From assembly GCA_947523045.1 (NCBI GenBank), contig CANNUR010000103.1, forward strand, positions 1 through 9,469: a stretch of 9,469 nucleotides of DNA, given 5' to 3'. The position numbers and the translations under genes are program-made. Under the pieces are notes generated by a model. That model made no database searches. It was not told where the DNA came from and was given only the letters and a program-made list of their open reading frames with translations. The stretch comes from an uncultured Prosthecobacter sp. (GTDB taxonomy: Bacteria; Verrucomicrobiota; Verrucomicrobiia; Verrucomicrobiales; Verrucomicrobiaceae). Of this stretch, positions 1 to 9,469 are shown in pieces; within the stretch, counting starts at the first letter, position 1; every line of letters begins with the position of its first letter.

Positions 1-185
1 AAGCAGAGAGCCTTGCGCTGGGCCTCGTTGAGACTGCCGTGCAGTTGCTGGACAAGCGTCTCGGAGCGGGGACGGGCGGCGGTTTCGGCGAGGGCCGGGG
101 CGGCGAGACCGGCGGCCAGGGCCTGGGCGCCGTGAAGGAGGAACTGGCGACGCGAGGTCGCGGCGGAGGGCAGGGAGGTGGTCAT
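1..185 (-). CDS. Tat-exported protein, N-terminal part only
   Basis: The minus strand from the ATG at 185 encodes 61 complete residues and stays open to the window edge. The N-terminus has a clear twin-arginine signal: SRRQFLL at residues 11-17, a hydrophobic Ala/Leu stretch to about residue 32, and an ALA signal-peptidase site at 31-33. The product is therefore probably folded in the cytoplasm and exported by Tat. The mature part begins with a charged segment containing ETLVQQLHGSLNEAQRKALC (residues 42-61). This resembles the start of Tat-secreted uncharacterised proteins (DUF3500-like) common in Planctomycetes and Verrucomicrobia, but too little is present to assign a family. No Shine-Dalgarno sequence precedes the ATG. 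The gene diverges from lpdA across a 128-bp spacer. Confidence 0.72.
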   Translation of the reverse strand, partial: MTTSLPSAATSRRQFLLHGAQALAAGLAAPALAETAARPRSETLVQQLHGSLNEAQRKALC

Positions 186-191
186 GGCTGG

Positions 192-221
192 GTTGTACCA
201 AAAACCCTAACGGCGTGTAAA
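192..221. promoter_or_regulatory. Possible overlapping divergent promoters between the Tat gene and lpdA
   Basis: On the plus strand, TTGTAC (193-198) and TGTAAA (216-221) are 17 bp apart and could serve as a weak -35/-10 pair for lpdA, giving a leader of about 85 nt. On the minus strand the same bases read TTTACA (221-216) and TACAAC (197-192) with an 18-bp spacer. That is a better -35 match (5 of 6) and would start transcription at about 185, the ATG of the Tat gene. The two promoters would exclude each other. This rests on consensus matching by eye only. Confidence 0.3.
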
Positions 222-313
222 GGCGGATTTGTGCGGCCGGCGGGCGCGCAGCTTTGGGTTGAAGTGGCCGCGCCCCTGCGCTTTCCTCCGGCGTTCCTTT
301 CCCCCACCCACTC

Positions 314-1690
314 ATGAACTACGATCTCATTGTCCTTGGCGGCGGTCCCGCCGGTTACGTCGGAGCCATTCGCGCCGCCCAGCTGGGCAAGAAGGTGGCC
401 TGCGTCGAAAACGACCGCGCCGGGGGCACCTGCCTGAACTGGGGCTGCATCCCGACCAAGGCGCTGCTCAAGAACGCCGAACTGTACCACACCCTGACGC
501 ACCGCGCCGAGGAGTTCGGCCTGAAGATCGGCAGCATCGAGTACGACTGGAGCAAGGTCATCGGCCGCAGCCGCGGCGTCAGCGACAAGCTCAACAAGGG
601 CATCGAGTTCCTGTTCAAGAAGAACAAGATCGACTACCTGCGCGGCACCGCCAGCATCCCCGCCGCCGGCAAGGTGGAAGTCACCGCCGCCGACGGCAAG
701 AAGGAGGTCCATGAGGCCGCCAATATCCTCGTCGCCACCGGCGCCAAGAGCCGCGAGATGCCGGGCTTCCCCTTCAATGGCAAGACCGTCATCGGCAGCA
801 AGGAGGCGATGACCCTCGCCCAGCAGCCGAAGAGCATTGTCGTCATCGGCGCCGGCGCCATCGGCATCGAGTTCGCCTACTTCTTCAACGCCTACGGCAC
901 CAAGGTGACCGTTGTCGAAATGCAGCCGAACATCCTGCCGGTCGAAGACACCGAGGTCAGCCAGGCCCTGGAAAAGAGCCTGACCAAGGCCGGCATCCGC
1001 CTGCTCACCAACACCAAGATCACCGGCACCTCCGAGGACGGCAAGGGCGTCAAGATCACCGTCGAAGGCGCCGCCAACGAGACCCTGGAAGCCGATGTGG
1101 CCCTGGTCGCCATCGGCGTCAGCCCGGTGCTGCCGGGCGGCATCGACCTGAAGCTCAGCGAGCGCGGCTGGCTGCACACCGACGATCGCTACCAGACCTC
1201 GGTCAAAGGCATCTACGGCGCCGGCGACATCATTGGCCCGCCCTGGCTGGCCCACGTCGCCAGCTACGAGGCCATCCAGGCCGTGGAAGGCATCTTCAGC
1301 GGCCACAAGCCGAAGAAGGTCGGCGTCTTCCCGGGCTGCACCTACTGCCACCCGCAGGTCGCCAGCATCGGTCTCACCGAGCGCGCCGCCAAGGAGAAGG
1401 GCCTCAAGTACAAGGTCGGCAAGTTCCCCTACGTCGCCAGCGGCAAGGCCCTGGCCGCCGGCGAACCCGAAGGCTTCGTCAAGATTCTCTACGGCGAGAA
1501 GCACGGCGAGATCCTCGGCGCCCACATGATCGGTGCCGAAAGCACCGAAATGATCGCCGAGATCGGCCTGGCCATGAACCTTGAGGCCACCTGGGACGAG
1601 ATCGAAGCCACCATCCACGCTCACCCGACCCTCGCCGAAATGATCAAGGAAGCCACGGAAGTGGCCAAGGGTCATCCGATCCACGTCTGA
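314..1690 (+). CDS. lpdA: Dihydrolipoyl dehydrogenase (E3 component)
   Basis: This 458-aa flavoprotein reoxidises dihydrolipoamide on the E2 subunits of pyruvate and 2-oxoglutarate dehydrogenase complexes (or glycine-cleavage H protein), passing electrons through FAD to NAD+ in the cytoplasm. The FAD-binding motif GGGPAG is at residues 9-14. The redox disulfide is Cys40/Cys45 in GGTCLNWGCIP. The NAD-binding motif GAGAIGIE is at 179-186, the second FAD motif GIYGAGD at 299-305, and the His437-Glu442 catalytic pair in HPTLAE near the C-terminus. All catalytic residues and the full family length are present, so the enzyme should be active. Trp43 replaces the commoner Val in the active-site motif, a variant I associate with some Verrucomicrobia and photosynthetic lineages. 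No E1 or E2 gene is adjacent, so this looks like a stand-alone E3, perhaps shared by several complexes. The ATG follows a pyrimidine-rich stretch with no Shine-Dalgarno sequence. Confidence 0.97.
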   Translation: MNYDLIVLGGGPAGYVGAIRAAQLGKKVACVENDRAGGTCLNWGCIPTKALLKNAELYHTLTHRAEEFGLKIGSIEYDWSKVIGRSRGVSDKLNKGIEFLFKKNKIDYLRGTASIPAAGKVEVTAADGKKEVHEAANILVATGAKSREMPGFPFNGKTVIGSKEAMTLAQQPKSIVVIGAGAIGIEFAYFFNAYGTKVTVVEMQPNILPVEDTEVSQALEKSLTKAGIRLLTNTKITGTSEDGKGVKITVEGAANETLEADVALVAIGVSPVLPGGIDLKLSERGWLHTDDRYQTSVKGIYGAGDIIGPPWLAHVASYEAIQAVEGIFSGHKPKKVGVFPGCTYCHPQVASIGLTERAAKEKGLKYKVGKFPYVASGKALAAGEPEGFVKILYGEKHGEILGAHMIGAESTEMIAEIGLAMNLEATWDEIEATIHAHPTLAEMIKEATEVAKGHPIHV

Positions 1691-1696
1691 TCTTGG

Positions 1697-1716
1697 GGCG
1701 CTCCGCAGGGGGCGCC
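1697..1716 (+). terminator. GC-rich hairpin just after lpdA, terminator-like
   Basis: GGCGCTCC (1697-1704) pairs with GGGGCGCC (1709-1716) in an 8-bp stem (one G-U pair) around a 4-base GCAG loop. It begins 6 bases after the lpdA TGA. No T-run follows, so it is not a classical intrinsic terminator. It could end lpdA transcription inefficiently or protect the 3' end of the mRNA. The pairing is visible; the function is inferred. Confidence 0.4.
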
Positions 1717-1739
1717 TGCAAGGTCGGGCGCATCCGTGT

Positions 1740-1793
1740 GTCGGACGGGTCGGACTTGACTGCCTTGACTGCCTTGACTGCCTTGACGGACCC
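1740..1793. repeat. 9-bp-period tandem repeat between lpdA and the addA-like gene
   Basis: Six 9-base units follow one another: GTCGGACGG, GTCGGACTT, three exact copies of GACTGCCTT, and GACGGACCC. In another phase the core reads TTGACTGCC three times plus a partial TTGAC, so TTGAC, the core of a sigma-70 -35 box, recurs four times at 9-bp spacing (1756, 1765, 1774, 1783). No good -10 box follows. It could be a slippage-prone microsatellite, a protein-binding array or a spacer without function. It lies outside any gene I support. Confidence 0.75.
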
Positions 1794-1809
1794 TTTCTAC
1801 TCCGCTTTC

Positions 1810-1842
1810 CCTCTGGCACGCCGGTCGCCGGCGTGCTAGAGG
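1810..1842 (+). promoter_or_regulatory. 15-bp-stem hairpin overlapping the ribosome-binding site of the addA-like gene
   Basis: Bases 1810-1824 pair with 1828-1842 around a 3-base TCG loop: 14 Watson-Crick pairs and one G-U pair (1815/1837). The last bases of the 3' arm, AGAGG (1838-1842), end 7 nt before the GTG start at 1850, the usual Shine-Dalgarno distance. The other purine run, AGGGG (1844-1848), is too close to the start to act well. The folded mRNA would hide the likely ribosome-binding site. There is no T-run on either strand. The G-U pair becomes a C-A mismatch on the opposite strand, so the fold is best on the plus-strand transcript. The structure is clear; the regulatory role is inferred. 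Confidence 0.6.
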
Positions 1843-1849
1843 CAGGGGC

Positions 1850-4800
1850 GTGAAGCCCGACGCCCTGCAGCACCTGCTCATCTCCGCCTCCGCCGGCTCG
1901 GGCAAGACCTGGCAGCTGGTGCGCCGCCACCTGCACCTGCTGGCGCTCGGCGAGGCGCCGGAGCGGATCGCCGCCATGACCTTCACCCGCAAGGCCGCGG
2001 GCGAGTTCTTCCAGCGCATCCTGCGCCGGCTCGCCGAACTCGCGGTGCAGCCCGGCGAGGCGGCGGCGTACTTTGGCGACTGCACCCCGGCGGTGCCGGC
2101 CGACGCCGATTTCCTGCGCGTGCTGCGCCAGGTGACGCGCCGCCTGCACCGCCTGCGCCTGAGCACGCTCGACAGCTTTTTCGCCTCGGTCACCACCTGC
2201 TTCCCGCTCGAACTCGGCCTCGGTGCCAGTGCCCGGGTCATGGACGAGGCCGAGACCGCGCAGGCGGGTCGCGCCGCCCTCGACGCCCTGCTTGAACGCC
2301 TGCATGCCGGGGCCGATGGTGCCGCCCTCAACCGGCTCATGGAGGGCCACAAGCAGGCGACCTTCGGCGCCGAGGAAAAACGCGTCGACGAGTCGCTCAT
2401 GGACCTCACCCGCGCTTGGCTGACGCTCTGGGAGGACAGCGATCCCGACCGTCCCCTGCGCGGCTGGGGCGACCTCGCGGCGCTCGGGGCGCCGGCGGGC
2501 GAACTGACGCCGATGGCCGATCTCATCGCCGGCGTGCGTGCCGCCTTCGTGCCCCCGCATGACAAGGGCGTCGATCTGCTGAATGAGACCCTCACGCAGG
2601 TGCAGGAAACCGTGCCGGCGCAGAGCCTGCCGAAGCGGGTCAAGGAACTGCTCGAAAAGCTCGAGGCGATCTGGGACGACCTGCCGCGCGGCACGGCGAT
2701 TCTCATGTGGCAGGCCAAAAAGTTGCCCCTCAGTCCCGAGGCCGGCCGCGCCTGGCGCGCGCTCGCCGAGGGCCTGCTGCACCGCGAACTCGTCGTCCGC
2801 GCCGAACGCACGCGCGGCCTGGCGCAAATCCTGGACCTGCACGCCCAGGAATACGCCGCCCAGGTGCGCCAGCGCGGCCGCCTGTCCTTTGCCGATGTCC
2901 AGCGTCTGCTCGCCCGCGCCGCCGCGGAGCAGTCGCCCTGGCTCGGCGGCAGTGGCGATCTCTGGTTCCGCCTCGATGCCCGCCACGATCACTGGATGCT
3001 CGACGAGTTCCAGGACACCAGCCGCAAGCAGTGGCGCATCGTCAGCAGCCTGGTCGACGAGATCATCCAGGACGAGGGCGGCCGGCGCAGCTTCTTTGCG
3101 GTCGGCGATCCCAAGCAGTCGATCTACCTCTGGCGCGAGGCCGAGCCGGAACTGTTTGCCGACATCCTCGCCGCCTATCCGGCACGCGCCGACGGCGGTG
3201 GCCTGCACCAGCAGCCGCTCAGCGTCTCCTTCCGCAGTGCCCAGCCGGTGCTCGACATGGTCAACGCGGTCTTCGGCGATGCCGCCGCACTCGCCGCCGT
3301 CCTGCCCGCCGGCAGCACCGAGGGTTTCCGCTTCCAGGCCCATCGCGCCGCCAAAACCCAGCTGCGCGGCCACGCGGCTTTGGTGTCGCCCAGCGATGCC
3401 GACCTCGATCAGGCCGACCTCGCCGCGGCCCTGCTGCGCCGGATCGATCCGCTCGGCCGCGGCCAGAGCTGCGCCATCCTCGTGCGCCAGAACAAGGACG
3501 CCCGCGAGCTCGCCGAACGCCTGCGCGCCAGCACGGGTTTCGACGTCGTCTGCGAGGCCGACCAGCATCCCTGCACCGACAATGCGGTCACCCTCGCCCT
3601 GCTCTCGCTGCTCGCCCTCGCCGCCCACCCCGGTGACCGAAAGGCGCTCGGCCACCTGCGCCTGACCCCGCTCTGGCCCCTGGTCGAGTCGCCCGAACGC
3701 GGCTGGCGCCTCACGGTGCTTGAAATCCAGGCCCTCGTCCAGGAGCGTGGCGTCGCCGGCGTCATGGAGGTCTGGACGCCGCGCCTGCTCGCCCAGATGC
3801 CGGAACTCGACAGCTTCCACCGGCGCCGACTCGCGCAGCTGGCCGACATCGCCGCGGAGTACGATGGCGACGGCAGTCGCTGCCTCGACGGCTTCCTGCG
3901 CTTCGCCCGCGAGTACCCGCTGCGCACCCGCGGCCCGGCCCGCTCGATCCAGGTGATGACCGTGCACGCCTCCAAGGGCCTGGAATTCGATCTCGTCCTG
4001 CACCTCGTGCACGACCGCGCCATGGACGCCGTGCGTGATGAGCGACTCATTGCCGGACGCGATGCCGAGGGCGTGCACTGGGTGCTGGAAACCCCGCCGC
4101 GCGCCTGCGCCCGACTCCTGCCGGCCCTGCAGGCGCGGCTCGAGCAGGCCGGCCAACGCGCCGCCTTTGAGTCGATCTGCCGGCTCTACGTCGCCATGAC
4201 CCGCGCCAAGCACGGCCTGTATTTGCTCGCCAAACCACCGCCCAAGGACGGCAAGGCGGTCAACGAGGCGAAACTGCTGCGCGAGCTGCTGGGCGACGAT
4301 CACGCCCGCGACGCGGGCGACGGCCTGCGCTTCGAGTGGGAGACCGGCGATGCCGAGTGGTATGCCGGGCGCGCGCTGGTCGCCGCCGCGGCACCGCCTG
4401 CCGAAGCGCCACGCCCCGAACCGCTCGGGCCGCTGCTGCGCGCCACCCAGCCGCTGCCGCGCCGGCGCACGCCCTCGGGCGAGGAGAGTTTCCGGGTCAC
4501 CGGGCGCATCCTCTTTGGCGCCGGGCGCGAACCCGGCCGCCGCCTCGGCACCCTCGTGCACGAACTGTTCGCCGAGGTCGAGTCGCTGGTGCCGCCGGCC
4601 GAACTCGAAGCCCGTTGGCTGGCGCGCGACCTGGTCAGCGCCGACGACCTCGCCGGCCGCGGCGACCCGGTCGCCCACGAAGCCCTGCGCCAGGTCCGCG
4701 GCGTGCTCGCCGCCCCCGCCTGCGCCGCCGTGTTCCAACCGCGCGGGCCGGTCTGGCGCGAGCGCTCCTTCGATCTGGTCGTCGAGGGCGACTGGATTTC

Positions 4801-5080
4801 CGGCACCTTTGATCGCGTCCTGCTCGAGCGCGACGCCGCCGGTGCGCTCACCGGGGCGTGGATCGTCGATTTCAAGACGGATGACATTGCCGACGACGCC
4901 GCTTTGGACGAGAAATGCCAGGGCTACGCGCCGCAGATCGCCCTGTACCGAAGCGCCATCGCCCGGCTGACCGGTCTGCCTCTGGAGGCGGTGCGCGCCA
5001 GCCTGCTGTTCACGCGGCGTCAGCAGCTGGTTGCCCTGTCGACCGCGAGGCGAAAAGCGGCCCCCAAATCAACTTCATAA
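1850..5080 (+). CDS. addA: AddA-like UvrD-family helicase with C-terminal RecB-type nuclease
   Basis: This 1076-aa protein has the architecture of AddA/RexA, the helicase-nuclease that processes double-strand DNA ends for RecA loading at Chi-like sites. Helicase motifs appear in order: Walker A ASAGSGKT (13-20), motif Ia TFTRKAA (44-50), STLDSFF (105-111), Walker B LDEFQDTS (384-391), motif III GDPKQSIY (419-426), motif IV SFRS (460-463), motif V TVHASKGLEF (704-713) and motif VI VAMTRAK (781-787). The nuclease is also complete: His904, Asp988 in GTFDR, Asp1007-Lys1009 in VDFK, and the Q-x3-Y signature Gln1029/Tyr1033. It lacks RecD-like or RecB-specific features, and its length is somewhat below that of Bacillus AddA (about 1230 aa). 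The GTG start is the only reasonable one: the next in-frame ATG (codon 43) lies after the Walker A motif. No addB is adjacent, so a partner must be encoded elsewhere or is absent. Helicase-nuclease identity is firm; the specific addA name is likely. Confidence 0.9.
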   Translation: MKPDALQHLLISASAGSGKTWQLVRRHLHLLALGEAPERIAAMTFTRKAAGEFFQRILRRLAELAVQPGEAAAYFGDCTPAVPADADFLRVLRQVTRRLHRLRLSTLDSFFASVTTCFPLELGLGASARVMDEAETAQAGRAALDALLERLHAGADGAALNRLMEGHKQATFGAEEKRVDESLMDLTRAWLTLWEDSDPDRPLRGWGDLAALGAPAGELTPMADLIAGVRAAFVPPHDKGVDLLNETLTQVQETVPAQSLPKRVKELLEKLEAIWDDLPRGTAILMWQAKKLPLSPEAGRAWRALAEGLLHRELVVRAERTRGLAQILDLHAQEYAAQVRQRGRLSFADVQRLLARAAAEQSPWLGGSGDLWFRLDARHDHWMLDEFQDTSRKQWRIVSSLVDEIIQDEGGRRSFFAVGDPKQSIYLWREAEPELFADILAAYPARADGGGLHQQPLSVSFRSAQPVLDMVNAVFGDAAALAAVLPAGSTEGFRFQAHRAAKTQLRGHAALVSPSDADLDQADLAAALLRRIDPLGRGQSCAILVRQNKDARELAERLRASTGFDVVCEADQHPCTDNAVTLALLSLLALAAHPGDRKALGHLRLTPLWPLVESPERGWRLTVLEIQALVQERGVAGVMEVWTPRLLAQMPELDSFHRRRLAQLADIAAEYDGDGSRCLDGFLRFAREYPLRTRGPARSIQVMTVHASKGLEFDLVLHLVHDRAMDAVRDERLIAGRDAEGVHWVLETPPRACARLLPALQARLEQAGQRAAFESICRLYVAMTRAKHGLYLLAKPPPKDGKAVNEAKLLRELLGDDHARDAGDGLRFEWETGDAEWYAGRALVAAAAPPAEAPRPEPLGPLLRATQPLPRRRTPSGEESFRVTGRILFGAGREPGRRLGTLVHELFAEVESLVPPAELEARWLARDLVSADDLAGRGDPVAHEALRQVRGVLAAPACAAVFQPRGPVWRERSFDLVVEGDWISGTFDRVLLERDAAGALTGAWIVDFKTDDIADDAALDEKCQGYAPQIALYRSAIARLTGLPLEAVRASLLFTRRQQLVALSTARRKAAPKSTS

Positions 5081-5145
5081 TAATTATAGAAAGTATCATT
5101 TTTCTTGAGGTTATGAACAGAATGTGAAAAGAATGGGGAGAAATT
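5070..5145. promoter_or_regulatory. AT-rich island, possible promoter or operator before the PH-like gene
   Basis: In an otherwise very GC-rich window this stretch is strongly A+T-rich. It contains a 7-bp inverted repeat, TTCATAA (5074-5080) with TTATGAA (5111-5117), an ATAATTAT palindrome (5080-5087) and the -10-like TATCAT (5093-5098), which lacks a good -35. The T-run at 5099-5103 has no strong GC stem before it, so it is not a convincing terminator for the upstream gene. GGGGAG (5135-5140) is a possible Shine-Dalgarno sequence, but it lies 15 nt before the next start. A promoter here is the simplest reading, unproven. Confidence 0.35.
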
Positions 5146-5676
5146 CGCGCTTCCCATGATCCCTTCCAGCATTCTCCTGGCCACCGAAGGGGTGGCTGCC
5201 GCCTTCCTCAAGGTTCCGCAGGTGCTGCATGCCGCCTTCATTGAGAGTCTGACCGGCTGGATCATCGGTCTCATGGCGATCGTGGCGGGTGCCATCCTGG
5301 TGGGTCTGCTGCGCCTGCTGCGCGGTGCGCGTCCGCTTGAGTGCGAGATCAAGGACGGAGCCCTGCTGCTGCGCCATGGCCACTGCTGCCAGCATCGGGT
5401 TCAGTTGACCGATCTGAACCTCAGCCATGCCGCCATCACCGACCTGAGTTTTGATCCCGGCAATCAGCCGCGCAAACGCCTTGCCGAGCCGGGCTGCCCA
5501 CGTCGCGACAGCGGCTGGTTTCAGCTGCGCAACGGCACCCGCGCCATCGTCTTTCTCGGCGATCCCAAGAACATGGTGCGCATCCCGACCCACTCGGGCT
5601 ACACCCTGCTGCTGAGCGTGCCCGAGCCCTTGCAGTTGCTCGACCGTTTGCGTGCGGCGGTTTCCCAAACTGGCGC

Positions 5677-8403
<2,727 letters not shown>

Positions 8404-8546
8404 GGCTGGGAAACCGTGGGTGCCTGCATGGCGATTGCAACCCGAACCGGTTCCGGGGCGACCGATTTTCGCAAGCCCGGGGCAGGGCGGGGCAAGCGCC
8501 GCGGCATTTGACGCGGCCGCACCCCCGGTGGATGGGTGCCGGCTCC
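8404..8546. promoter_or_regulatory. Divergent spacer between the ATPase gene and tyrA
   Basis: This 143-bp spacer must hold the promoters of both the ATPase gene and tyrA-aroA. I see a 10-bp perfect palindrome GAACCGGTTC (8444-8453), a possible dimer-binding operator, and TTGACG (8508-8513), a -35-like box toward tyrA with no convincing -10. G-runs at 8455-8458, 8479-8482, 8485-8487 and 8489-8492 make a long-loop G-quadruplex conceivable but weak. The plus-strand frame of tyrA stays open through the spacer without looking coding. Confidence 0.35.
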
Positions 8547-9398
8547 ATGCAGCCTTTCTCCCGCATCAGCGTCCTCGGCCCCGGCCTGCTCGGCGGCTCG
8601 CTCGCGCTCGCCCTTCAGGAACGCCAGCCCGAGGCCGAGCTCCGCCTCTGGGCGCGTCGCCCCGGCGCCGAGGCGGAGATCCGCGCCCGCGGCATCCGCG
8701 CAACCTTTTTCACCGATGCCACCGCCGCCTGCGCCGGCGCCGACCTGGTCATCCTGGCCACCCCCGTCGAAACGATGCCGGCCCTGGCGGCCCAGGTCGC
8801 CCAGGCCGCGCTCGCCCCCGACGCCGTCGTCACCGACGTCGGCAGCGTCAAGGGCAGCGTCGTGCAGGCGCTGACCCCGCTGCTCGGTGACCGCTTTCTC
8901 GGCAGCCACCCGATGGCCGGCTCGGAGAAGACCGGCGTGGCCACCGCCCGCGCCGACCTGTTCGAAGGCGCCGCCTGCCTGCTCACCCCCGGCCCAGGTC
9001 AGGACGCCCGCCGCATGCGCGCCTTCTGGGAATCGCTCGGCTGCCGCGTGCTGGCGATGTCGCCCGAGGAACACGACCGCAAGGTCGCCCGCATCTCCCA
9101 CCTGCCGCACTGGCTGGCCGTGGTCACCACCCTCGCCGCCCTGCGCGGCGATCCGGAGGCGGTCGCCTGCGCGGCCGGCGGCTTCCGCGACACCACCCGC
9201 GTCGCCGGCGGCGATCCCGACCTCTGGACCGGCATCTCGCTCGCCAACCGCGAGGCCCTGCTCGCCAGCCTGCGCGAGGCCTCCGCCGTGCTGACAGAGC
9301 TGGTTGAAATCCTCGCCAAGCCGGACGAAGAAGCGCTCCGCCGCTGTCTCGCCGAGGCGAAAACCCTCCGCGACCTCCTGCCGGCGGCCCAACCCTGA
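8547..9398 (+). CDS. tyrA: Prephenate dehydrogenase
   Basis: This 283-aa cytoplasmic enzyme oxidatively decarboxylates prephenate to 4-hydroxyphenylpyruvate, the committed step to tyrosine. The N-terminal Rossmann motif GPGLLGGS (residues 11-18) follows directly on the chosen start. Family motifs then appear in order: TDVGSVKG (96-103), SHPMAGSE (120-127), SHLPH (184-188) and the FRDTTR...LWTGI...N region in the C-terminal helical domain. The second glycine position of the usual GLGLIGGS is Pro here, which is tolerated outside the GxGxxG core. There is no fused chorismate mutase or ACT domain, so this is the simple form. The frame is open back to 8397, but upstream residues look like translated spacer; ATG 8532 (5 codons earlier) is an alternative start. 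It is probably cotranscribed with aroA, which begins one base after its stop. An arogenate-specific dehydrogenase cannot be excluded. Confidence 0.93.
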   Translation: MQPFSRISVLGPGLLGGSLALALQERQPEAELRLWARRPGAEAEIRARGIRATFFTDATAACAGADLVILATPVETMPALAAQVAQAALAPDAVVTDVGSVKGSVVQALTPLLGDRFLGSHPMAGSEKTGVATARADLFEGAACLLTPGPGQDARRMRAFWESLGCRVLAMSPEEHDRKVARISHLPHWLAVVTTLAALRGDPEAVACAAGGFRDTTRVAGGDPDLWTGISLANREALLASLREASAVLTELVEILAKPDEEALRRCLAEAKTLRDLLPAAQP

Positions 9399-9399
9399 T

Positions 9400-9469
9400 A
9401 TGGCCACGCTCACCGTCCGCAAACTGCAAACCTTCCCCGCCGAGATCTCCGTTCCCGGCGACAAAAGCA
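9400..9469 (+). CDS. aroA: 3-phosphoshikimate 1-carboxyvinyltransferase, N-terminus only
   Basis: Only 23 codons are visible before the window ends. They finish with the EPSP synthase signature VPGDKS (residues 18-23), in which the Lys and Ser bind shikimate-3-phosphate. The enzyme transfers enolpyruvyl from PEP to shikimate-3-phosphate, the sixth step of the shikimate pathway. The ATG lies one base after the tyrA stop (TGATATG) with no separate Shine-Dalgarno sequence, so translation is probably coupled to tyrA. The neighbouring tyrosine-pathway gene supports the call. A UDP-GlcNAc enolpyruvyl transferase (MurA) is less likely because VPGDKS is the AroA form. Confidence 0.88.
   Translation, partial: MATLTVRKLQTFPAEISVPGDKS

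Noticed and set aside
1740..1793. CRISPR array
   Set aside because: The 9-base units are directly abutting with no unique spacers, and no cas genes are present.
1810..1842. Classical intrinsic terminator for lpdA
   Set aside because: The stem is strong but no T-run follows on either strand, and it lies next to the downstream start codon rather than the lpdA stop.
182..4738. A 1518-codon open frame on the minus strand antisense to lpdA and the addA-like gene
   Set aside because: It reads through two well-supported genes and an intergenic repeat, has biased Gly/Ala/Glu/Arg/Gln composition and no recognisable domain. Strong GC bias at third codon positions removes stops from this antisense frame.

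Overview
The window is GC-rich bacterial chromosome (roughly 70% G+C by eye) carrying ordinary housekeeping genes packed on both strands. The style suggests Verrucomicrobiota, perhaps Opitutales. Grounds are the GGTCLNWGCIPTK active-site motif of the lipoamide dehydrogenase, an adjacent tyrA-aroA pair, a Tat-exported protein at the left edge, and start codons mostly lacking Shine-Dalgarno sequences. This placement is inference; there is no rRNA or other decisive marker.

Layout, left to right. The 5' end of a Tat-signal protein gene lies on the minus strand (1-185). It diverges from lpdA (314-1690, +), a complete dihydrolipoyl dehydrogenase. A 159-bp gap follows, with a short GC-rich hairpin just after lpdA, a 9-bp-period repeat, and a 15-bp-stem hairpin directly before the next gene. 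That gene is a GTG-started AddA-like helicase-nuclease of 1076 aa (1850-5080, +). A short AT-rich island separates it from a 221-aa membrane-anchored protein with a probable bacterial PH-like domain (5156-5821, +). The 3' end of that gene runs 145 bp into the 3' end of a convergent P2-type cation-transporting ATPase gene (5677-8403, -). After a 143-bp divergent spacer comes prephenate dehydrogenase tyrA (8547-9398, +). One base later begins the N-terminus of 3-phosphoshikimate 1-carboxyvinyltransferase, aroA, cut off by the window end.

The genes cover central metabolism (E3 of 2-oxo acid dehydrogenase complexes), double-strand break repair (AddA), ion transport, and aromatic amino acid synthesis (tyrA-aroA, probably one operon). 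I see no mobile element, CRISPR array, tRNA, rRNA or obvious new multi-gene system. The items most worth a second look are small-scale: the hairpin whose 3' arm contains the likely ribosome-binding site of the AddA-like gene, the 9-bp repeat beside it, the antisense-overprinted tail of the PH-like protein, and the apparent absence of an AddB partner next to AddA.
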